In this document: piece by piece, positions 16,105 to 22,815 of the stretch
Position numbering within the stretch: position 1 is the first letter of the stretch
Layout: the number at the start of each line of letters is the position of its first letter
Source: JBAXLO01 sp037134755
GTDB lineage: Bacteria > Bacteroidota > Bacteroidia > Bacteroidales > JACABE01
Direction: 5' to 3'
NCBI GenBank assembly: GCA_037134755.1
Contig: JBAXLO010000032.1
Coordinates: 1 to 29,541 of the forward strand
Length of the DNA stretch: 29,541 bases
Made by a program: the position numbers and the translations under genes
Notes under the pieces: model-generated
Told to the model about the DNA's origin: nothing
What the model saw: only the letters and a program-made list of their open reading frames with translations
Database searches by the model: none

Positions 16105-17160
16105 ATGAAAAAAACAATCTTTACTTTTTTAGTTATAATGTTTACAGCATTTCTTTTAAATGCTCAAGCATTATATTTTGTTGGTGGTTATGTAACCAAC
16201 TTAAATGGAGGAGCAATCTCTAATCATAATGTATATGTATGGTCAGATAGTACTTCTTCTTATTCTTATTATAATACTGTTGTAACAAATGACAACGGTT
16301 ATTATAGTTTAAGTATTAATGATTTGCCAGGTAGTGGCACTTTAGTTACTTTTCATGTAGCTACTTATGATTGCCAAGGAGCAATCCATGAAATAAACAT
16401 TACAAATACTAATCCACAAAACACAGTTAATTTTAGTATTTGTAATAATGATGCTACGAATTCATGTCAGGCGGGATTCTATTTCTATCAAGATTCATTA
16501 AACGTTGGAAGTAATGCTTATCATTTCATTAACACATCAACTACTACATACACAGGCTATACAATCAGTTATTCATGGAGTTTTGGTGATGGAACTACAT
16601 CAGCAGATGTCAACCCAACTCATGAGTTTACTGCCGGTTCTGTAGGAACATATAATGTATGTTTAACAATGAAAGTTAAGTTAAACGATTCAGTTATTTG
16701 TGATAATTCTAGTTGTGCGACTATTCAAGTTGGAAACACATCTAATCCATGTCAAAACTCATTCACATTTACCAGTCAAGGTCTTACCTATACTTTCCAT
16801 GGAAATATTAATTCATCTAATCCAACAACATACCATTGGAGTTTTGGCGATGGAACAGCAGCTGAAGGTCAATTTGTAACACATACATTCACATTAGCTC
16901 CTTCAGGAACAAGTGAATTTACAATATGCTTAGTAACTGCATCTACTGACTCAAATAGCAGCGTATGTCACGACACAACTTGTCAGTCGATAACCATGTC
17001 AAGTACAAGTGGCACCATTATTCAAGGTTACGTATATGCCGGTAATGAAGTAGCTCATTCCGGATATGTTGAATTATATCAAGCAGGCGATTCCACTATG
17101 GCTTATAGTTTATTTGCTACTATCCCTCTAGATTCTTCAGGATATTTTGCTTACAATTAA
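16105..17160 (+). CDS. T9SS-type PKD protein, front part, ended early by in-frame TAA
   Basis: 351 residues. The start is set at 16105 because the -7 box (16057-16064) overlaps the longer frame and because Met at 16105 begins a classic signal peptide (MKKTIFTFL...LLNAQ). Residues ~22-115 form a carboxypeptidase-regulatory/CnaB-like fold (VGGYVTNLNGGAISNHNVYVW). Two PKD domains follow, with YSWSFGDGTTSADVNPTHEF and YHWSFGDGTAAEGQFVTHTF. A second CnaB-like domain starts at IQGYVYAGNEVAHSG and is cut off inside by TAA (17158-17160, codon 352). The same frame then stays open to 17916 and encodes the rest of this domain and the sorting domain. Without that tail the product would have no T9SS signal and should remain in the periplasm. 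Confidence 0.85.
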   Translation: MKKTIFTFLVIMFTAFLLNAQALYFVGGYVTNLNGGAISNHNVYVWSDSTSSYSYYNTVVTNDNGYYSLSINDLPGSGTLVTFHVATYDCQGAIHEINITNTNPQNTVNFSICNNDATNSCQAGFYFYQDSLNVGSNAYHFINTSTTTYTGYTISYSWSFGDGTTSADVNPTHEFTAGSVGTYNVCLTMKVKLNDSVICDNSSCATIQVGNTSNPCQNSFTFTSQGLTYTFHGNINSSNPTTYHWSFGDGTAAEGQFVTHTFTLAPSGTSEFTICLVTASTDSNSSVCHDTTCQSITMSSTSGTIIQGYVYAGNEVAHSGYVELYQAGDSTMAYSLFATIPLDSSGYFAYN

Positions 17161-17916
17161 GTTAGTGTTCCACCGGTTACACCTACTTTTATTATCAAAG
17201 CTTTCTTAAATACAACTTCTCCTCAATATCCTCATTATTTCCCAACATTCTTTGTTAGTACTTTAAATTGGTATAATGCTGCAACAGTAACTCCTTCGTC
17301 AAACAGTGAATTTCATTACATTTATTTAGTTGCAATTCCAACAAACCCAACAGGTGACGGTACTATTGGAGGAAATGTTTCAGGCAATGGTAAATCAATA
17401 GCAGTTTCGGGTGCAGAAGTTATATTAATGGATGCTACTAATAATCCTTTGGCATATAAATTAACTGATGCTAGTGGCAATTATTCTTTCACCAATTTGG
17501 CTTTGGGTACTTACAAAGTAGTTGTAGAAATACTAGGAAAGAATTGCACCATTGCTACAATTACTATAAGTACAGGTAATCAAAATGCTAACAGCACTAA
17601 TTTTATTGTAACCGGAGCAAACATTACAGCATCTGTTGAAGAATCAATCTGGTTTACAAATCATATAAGTGATGTATATCCTAATCCTTCAAATGGAAAT
17701 GCAAGTATAGATTTCTCATTACTTAAATCAAATAAGATTTCTATAAAAATATACAATAACTTAGGCCAATTGTTATTAACAAATGATAATGAATACTCAA
17801 TAGGTTCTCATAAAGTAAAACTTAACACTAACCAACTTAGTGTAGGAATCTATACAATTGAGATATCAGCAGAAAATTCGACAAGAATTATCAAGAAGTT
17901 TGTAAAAACAAAATAA
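17161..17916 (+). pseudogene. Detached C-terminal part of the PKD protein (CnaB-like domain plus T9SS sorting domain)
   Basis: Directly after the TAA, in the same frame, the sequence reads VSVPPVTPTFIIKAFL and continues without interruption: the end of one domain, a CnaB/carboxypeptidase-regulatory-like domain (GTIGGNVSGNGKSIAVSGAE ... NYSFTNLALGTYKVVVE) and a T9SS type A sorting domain (VYPNPSNGN ... SVGIYTIEIS). The first ATG is at 17428, with no signal peptide, so independent use is unlikely. The part from ~17360 is clearly homologous to the end of the 20122-22485 protein. In that paralog the aligned position of the stop (FYQKPAG against YN-stop-VS) is Gln, so one C-to-T change (CAA to TAA) would explain the break. 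A sequencing error is the main alternative. Confidence 0.82.
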
Positions 17917-17934
17917 TTTAATTCTGTTTTTGTC

Positions 17935-17972
17935 AGAAGAGCTGTCTTAATATAAAGGCAGCTCTTCTTTTT
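17935..17972 (+). terminator. Rho-independent terminator after the interrupted PKD gene
   Basis: AGAAGAGCTG(TCTT), a short AT loop, then (AAGG)CAGCTCTTCT and TTTT. It lies 18 bases after the stop at 17916, which supports the view that the transcript unit is meant to run through the internal TAA. Confidence 0.92.
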
Positions 17973-18055
17973 CGTTAACATTTTTAGAAGTTAACTCTAA
18001 TAAAAAATTGTGACGATATAATCATTTACTAACACTTCTTTTTAAATTCAATTAA

Positions 18056-18607
18056 TTGAAAACAGAAATTGAACAGACTTTTGAAATACCAATAGATGAG
18101 CTTAATTTAGTTGAGGGATGTCTGAAAAAGAATCGCTCATTTCAAAAGAGTTTATACTATAAGTATTGTGATGCTATGTTTTCAATTGTATATAGAATGT
18201 TAAATGATTATGAAGAGGCAAACGATGTGTTACAAGAGGCATTTCTGCAGGTATTTCTTAAAATGGATCAATTTAGAAGAGAGTCATCTCTTGGAGCATG
18301 GATCAAAAAGATTGTAGTAAATGTTACTCTTAGACATCTTAAAGAAAGGAAAATATTTGAAACTTTTGAAAATAATGCACAAGATACTGTTAGTTTCATC
18401 CCTGATACTATTGATGGTGCAATTTTAGAAAAAATAATACTTGCACTTCCTGATGGATATAGAACAATATTTCTACTTGTAGAAGTTGAAGGATACAAAC
18501 ATAGAGAAGTAGCTGAAATGCTGAATATCTCTGAAGGAACTTCTAAATCTCAGCTATATTATGCAAAAAAATTACTGAAGGAAAAACTGAAAAACGAATA
18601 TCTATAA
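18056..18607 (+). CDS. ECF-type RNA polymerase sigma factor (sigma-70 family), TTG start
   Basis: 183 residues. Region 2 (~26-95) includes FQKSLYYKYCDAMFSIVYRML, the typical YEEANDVLQEAFLQVF helix and W(IKK)IVVN. Region 4 (~127-180) includes LPDGYRTIFLLVEVEGYKHREVAEML, NISEGTSKSQLYYAKKLL, a helix-turn-helix that reads the -35 element. There is no region 3, which defines the ECF class. The start is TTG at 18056, directly after an in-frame TAA; the next in-frame ATG (residue 41) would remove part of region 2. The stop overlaps the ATG of the next gene by one base (TAATG), so translation is probably coupled. By its position it should be controlled by the downstream anti-sigma-like barrel protein. 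I see no standard TAnnTTTG box upstream, which would fit autoregulation. Confidence 0.93.
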   Translation: MKTEIEQTFEIPIDELNLVEGCLKKNRSFQKSLYYKYCDAMFSIVYRMLNDYEEANDVLQEAFLQVFLKMDQFRRESSLGAWIKKIVVNVTLRHLKERKIFETFENNAQDTVSFIPDTIDGAILEKIILALPDGYRTIFLLVEVEGYKHREVAEMLNISEGTSKSQLYYAKKLLKEKLKNEYL

Positions 18608-20109
18608 TGAATACTATTTCAAATAACAACTGGTCGAATCTACCCACTCATAAGCCAAATCCGGACTTATGGAATAGTATTGATACAAATTTAGACCTTG
18701 AAATGATATCTCAAAACATTGATACTCTTCCAAAGCACACTCCTAAAACAGGATTATGGAATTCTATTAATAGAAGTTTGCTCTTTAATCAATATATTAA
18801 ATATATTTATATTTCTGGAGCAGCTTTAACAATAGCTATAACACTTTTTATTTTAATTCCAAACAAAGAAAAGACTACTAAAACAGTTGCTATCAATACT
18901 ATTAATCTTAATTCTGAATTGTCAAATAATGACAATAAAACTATTATTAAAAAGGACGACCCAACTAAAGATATCGATAATAATAGCTCATATGATAAAA
19001 ATAAAGAAGTTAAAACAATTTCTTATAGAAAAGATATTGCACAGAATAATTCACAATCAATTGCCCCTTATAAATCATTAAAAGACTCTAAACGAACTTC
19101 AGAAAGCCAAACAATAATAGAAAAAGAAGATAATAATATTAATAAGGAAGTTATTAATAGAGAACAAAACAAAACACATATTAAAGAATTAGAAGAAACT
19201 ACTAAAACTAATCAAAAAGAAATTACTAATAAATCTGATGATAAATATTTAGTTAATGATAATATTAAATCAAAAGAAGAATATATTATTGAAACAAAAC
19301 AAGAGATTAACACTTCTGATTCTTCTAGTAAATTAGTTGAAATATTAAAAGAGGACAATACAGAGGGAACAAAGACACCTTTATCAAAACTTAACATAGC
19401 AAAAAGTAGCCCCGAAAAGAATTGGTATTATAGTATAGGTATTGATTATTCTTATAATGTTATAAATAATGAAAATAAGTTTACTTATTCAGATATTAAG
19501 AAGTTAAATCAATATTGTATAACAGGTAAAATAACTTATGCCAACTGGATACTTCAAACAGGTCTTAATTACAGTAGTTTCACTGATAATACAAAATATA
19601 TTGCTGATATTAGATTAAATAAATATATTACCTATAATTATGTTGACTCTGTAATTTATTCCCCTTCCGGGAATATAAGTCAGTATGTAACCCATCCGGT
19701 TACAGTTAATAATTATAAAGACACAACTCAAAGCTTTTTAACTAGCAAAAAGTATTCGATGTTAAGCATTCCATTATTAGTTGGATATCAGTGGAGAATT
19801 AATAAAGTTGCTCTTACGTTGAAAACAGGCATACAATGCTCTTTGATAATTTCCGAAAAAGAAGAACTTCAACAACAAGGAACAAATATGACTCTATTAG
19901 AACTATATCCTGTAGAAGCAATTATCAGAAAAACTAACTGGGCAGGAGTTGTGTCAATTGAATTAGGATATAATTTTCATAAACATTTTGGAGTTTCATT
20001 GGAGCCAATATTACAGTATTATTTCAATGCTATGTATAGAGAAATGGATTCCAACACTGGTTTGCCTTATACTATTGGTGTTAAAGCAAACTTATTTTAT
20101 AACTTTTAA
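18607..20109 (+). CDS. Anti-sigma-like protein fused to an outer-membrane beta-barrel
   Basis: 500 residues in four parts. (1) Residues 1-60, cytoplasmic, carry two copies of one motif: LPTHKPNPDLWNSIDTNL (12-29) and LPKHTPKTGLWNSINRSL (41-58); the 'P..LW.SI...L' pattern is common at the N-termini of Bacteroidota membrane anti-sigma candidates. (2) Residues ~64-86 form one hydrophobic helix. (3) Residues ~87-270 are a low-complexity linker rich in Lys, Glu, Asn, Asp, Thr and Ser. (4) Residues ~271-500 alternate polar and aromatic/hydrophobic residues as in PorT-like beta-barrels, ending IGVKANLFYNF with a C-terminal Phe, the usual outer-membrane assembly signal. The chain could therefore span both membranes. 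It overlaps the sigma factor gene by one base and is 12 bases from the next gene. Function is inferred from position and architecture only. Confidence 0.75.
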   Translation: MNTISNNNWSNLPTHKPNPDLWNSIDTNLDLEMISQNIDTLPKHTPKTGLWNSINRSLLFNQYIKYIYISGAALTIAITLFILIPNKEKTTKTVAINTINLNSELSNNDNKTIIKKDDPTKDIDNNSSYDKNKEVKTISYRKDIAQNNSQSIAPYKSLKDSKRTSESQTIIEKEDNNINKEVINREQNKTHIKELEETTKTNQKEITNKSDDKYLVNDNIKSKEEYIIETKQEINTSDSSSKLVEILKEDNTEGTKTPLSKLNIAKSSPEKNWYYSIGIDYSYNVINNENKFTYSDIKKLNQYCITGKITYANWILQTGLNYSSFTDNTKYIADIRLNKYITYNYVDSVIYSPSGNISQYVTHPVTVNNYKDTTQSFLTSKKYSMLSIPLLVGYQWRINKVALTLKTGIQCSLIISEKEELQQQGTNMTLLELYPVEAIIRKTNWAGVVSIELGYNFHKHFGVSLEPILQYYFNAMYREMDSNTGLPYTIGVKANLFYNF

Positions 20110-20121
20110 AAAGAAACAATC

Positions 20122-22485
20122 ATGAAAAGATTAGTTATAAGTATAATTTTGGGATTTATATTCATTAATACTTATACACAAAACCCAATTTACAATAATT
20201 ATAAATGGGAATGGGCATATACTTCTAATAATCTAGGTGTAATAAACAACCAATATGCTACATCTATTGCAGTTGATAATGCAAATGATATTATTATGGC
20301 AGGGACTTTTACTAATTATATTAATACAATTGGGACTAATAACATTCAGTTATACAACAATGACTCTTCTGGTACAAACAGAACCTTTTTTATTGCTAAA
20401 TATAATCAATTTGGAAGTGTAATCTGGGTAAAGAAAGCTTCATGTATTGGAGGAAGTATTTCTAACAAAGTAGCTGTTGATAGTAGCGGAAATATTTATG
20501 CTACCGGCTACTTATATTCAAACAACCAAACTGTTTCATTTGATGGAATCACTACTTATACTTATCCGGTAAATGGAATAGGTCAGTCTTTTCTTGTTAA
20601 GTATTCTCCTGAAGGAATTACACAGTGGGCATTAATTATTAAAAATACTAATGCAGTTATTGATAGTATTACAGCTTTAAAATGGGATCCAATAACAAAT
20701 TCAGTTATAATTGGTGGCACATTCTATGGTGATACTATTAAAATTGGAGATTATTCATTAACTAATTCATCTAATAATTACAGTTCATTATTCTTAGCTA
20801 AGGTTTCATCTCTGGGTACTGTTGATTGGGGGACTAATACAAAAGGCAACATTAACCTTTCATATATTAATGATATTACAACCGACAATACTGGAGCTAT
20901 CTATTTTGCTGCAACATTTACCGGACAAGCTGTATTATTCCCAAATGGTGATACGGTTATTAACTACAATCAAAATAGCTATAATACATATTCTGATGGC
21001 TTGTTTGCTAAGTTCAGTTCTACTGGCGTTTATCTATGGGCTCGAAAAGGATACTGCAATCTATCTGATGGAATCAATACAATATCATACAATAACAAAA
21101 CTAATAGTATTATTATAGGTGGTTATTTCACTACTCAAATTTTGTTTAATTCAGGCTCATCGTTTACTGTTAATGGACAAAATTATTTTGCTGTCTATGA
21201 CTTGCTTGGGAATATAAAATCTGCTAAAGCATTTCCAGCTTCGATAAATAAAATAACTTGCAATAGCAACAGTCCCTACTTTACAATTGGAGGTTCATTC
21301 AATACAGATTCCCTTATATTAGGAAGTATCACTCTTCATAATTTAGGATATACTCCGAGTGCAATTAATTCAAACATGTATTTTGCAGATTATGACACTT
21401 CGGGTATTGCTCAAAAGGCTATTTCAGCTGGAGGGAGTGGATCAAGTACTCTTTATGATCTTTTTGCAGATGATTCATGTCAGGTATATTCTTGTGGTAG
21501 TTATGGCAGTCCAATAAATTTTGACTCAATGCAGTATTCTTATAATGGCATTTGCTTTTTTATTGCTAAACTCGACACATTAAATTCCATTCTTCCTCCT
21601 ATTGTTCCTAAATATAATATAGGAGGTACTGTTTTTGCCAATCTTCTTACTAGTGATCTTGCAAATGTCTATCTTTTTGACTCTATTAATACTATTGTTG
21701 ATTCTTGTAATATTGATTCATTTGGGTTTTATAACTTTTATCAGAAGCCGGCAGGCAACTATAAGGTTAAAGCTTATTTGTTATCAAACTCCTCTTTTAT
21801 TAATGATTATACTCCAACTTATTTTACTAATAGTATCTTATGGAATACTGCTGATACTATTAAATTAACTACCAATAAATGGAGTCAGGACATACATCTT
21901 AAGGCTTTAAACTTAATTACAACTGGACAAGGTAGTATTGATGGAACAGTAACCGGTTCAGGAAAAGGATTACTACCCAATGTTGAAGTATTGTTACTTG
22001 ATACTGCTAATCACCCTTTAGTATATAAATTTACTGATGCGAATGGCGTATTTAAATTTAGCAACCTAGCCTATGGTAAGTACAAGATTTACCCTGAGAT
22101 AGCCGGAAAAACAACTACTCCGGATATTATTACTTTAGATGCTTCCAATCCATCGGTTAATAACATCAATTATATTGTTTCCTCAACAACTATAACTCTA
22201 TCAATAGTCGATAATCAAGAGCCAATAGGAAAGTTAAGTAATATTTATCCAAATCCTGCTACAACTGATATTATAATTGACTTCACACCTAAAAGATTTG
22301 GAGATTATCAATTTGTAATTTTAAATACTTTAGGGCAAATAGTTTATTCAGAAACATATTCTTTAAATCATACTTTAGAAAAAGTTAAGATTAATACTGT
22401 TTCATTTCCAGCTGGATTGTTCCAATTAGTTATCTCAGATAATAGTAATAATAAAACTGTTAAACGGTTCATTAAAGCAAAGTAA
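20122..22485 (+). CDS. T9SS-secreted beta-propeller (SBBP-like) protein with two CnaB-like domains
   Basis: 787 residues; signal peptide ends near NTYTQ (residue 20). Residues ~24-490 contain repeated 'D..GNIYATG / FLVKYSPEG...WA'-type units, as in SBBP or Kelch-like beta-propellers: IAVDNANDIIMAGTF, FIAKYNQFGSVIWVKK, VAVDSSGNIYATGY, FLAKVSSLGTVDW and others. Two CnaB/carboxypeptidase-regulatory-like domains follow (~503-595, YNIGGTVFANLL; ~605-695, GSIDGTVTGSGKGLLPNVEV), then a T9SS type A sorting domain (~705-787, IYPNPATTD ... PAGLFQLVIS). It should be displayed on the cell surface. It starts 12 bases after the barrel gene and is likely in the same operon as the sigma factor, so it may be its target, ligand or sensor partner. 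The last ~185 residues are paralogous to 17360-17916. Confidence 0.87.
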   Translation: MKRLVISIILGFIFINTYTQNPIYNNYKWEWAYTSNNLGVINNQYATSIAVDNANDIIMAGTFTNYINTIGTNNIQLYNNDSSGTNRTFFIAKYNQFGSVIWVKKASCIGGSISNKVAVDSSGNIYATGYLYSNNQTVSFDGITTYTYPVNGIGQSFLVKYSPEGITQWALIIKNTNAVIDSITALKWDPITNSVIIGGTFYGDTIKIGDYSLTNSSNNYSSLFLAKVSSLGTVDWGTNTKGNINLSYINDITTDNTGAIYFAATFTGQAVLFPNGDTVINYNQNSYNTYSDGLFAKFSSTGVYLWARKGYCNLSDGINTISYNNKTNSIIIGGYFTTQILFNSGSSFTVNGQNYFAVYDLLGNIKSAKAFPASINKITCNSNSPYFTIGGSFNTDSLILGSITLHNLGYTPSAINSNMYFADYDTSGIAQKAISAGGSGSSTLYDLFADDSCQVYSCGSYGSPINFDSMQYSYNGICFFIAKLDTLNSILPPIVPKYNIGGTVFANLLTSDLANVYLFDSINTIVDSCNIDSFGFYNFYQKPAGNYKVKAYLLSNSSFINDYTPTYFTNSILWNTADTIKLTTNKWSQDIHLKALNLITTGQGSIDGTVTGSGKGLLPNVEVLLLDTANHPLVYKFTDANGVFKFSNLAYGKYKIYPEIAGKTTTPDIITLDASNPSVNNINYIVSSTTITLSIVDNQEPIGKLSNIYPNPATTDIIIDFTPKRFGDYQFVILNTLGQIVYSETYSLNHTLEKVKINTVSFPAGLFQLVISDNSNNKTVKRFIKAK

Positions 22486-22739
22486 TTTACACCTCCCCAA
22501 ATTGTTTTACTTCTTAATGAAATACATATTCATAAATCTCTTTCTAAAAAAGAATTTAACATCTTAAAGAATCTCTTTTACATTGCTCAACTTAATTATT
22601 ATAGAAGTCCTCCCTGTTTTACACTAGAATTCATTTTATAAATCTTTATACAAAGCCATATTAAACTTGCTTCTGATAAATTAGGGAATATTTAACATTA
22701 ATTTTTTCTTAATAAGTCGAAAAATTAAATAATAAAACT

Positions 22740-22747
22740 TATCTTTG
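22740..22747 (+). promoter_or_regulatory. -7 promoter box TATCTTTG for ppdK
   Basis: AACTTATCTTTGCAGC contains a perfect TAnnTTTG followed by GC, 69 bases before the ATG at 22816. No clear TTG -33 element is seen at the expected distance. Confidence 0.78.
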
Positions 22748-22801
22748 CAGCTTATTAGTAGAATAATAATTGTTCTAAAAATCACAAGTTTAAATAATAA
22801 A

Positions 22802-22807
22802 AGGAGG
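22802..22807 (+). promoter_or_regulatory. Strong Shine-Dalgarno sequence for ppdK
   Basis: AAAAGGAGGAAGTTTTAATG contains a full AGGAGG with an 8-base spacer to the start codon. The other genes in this window have AT-rich leaders without such a motif, as is usual in Bacteroidota, so this one stands out. Confidence 0.85.
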
Positions 22808-22815
22808 AAGTTTTA

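Larger units (their letters stand above)
22486..22815. other. Intergenic region before ppdK
   Basis: 330 bases without a gene. I see no convincing terminator hairpin after the secreted protein gene at 22485. The right end holds the ppdK promoter (22740-22747) and its Shine-Dalgarno sequence (22802-22807), giving a leader of about 60 bases. Confidence 0.7.

Noticed and set aside
17158..17160. Stop codon recoding or programmed frameshift
   Set aside because: The frame does not change across the stop and TAA recoding is not expected in Bacteroidota. A point mutation or sequence error is simpler.
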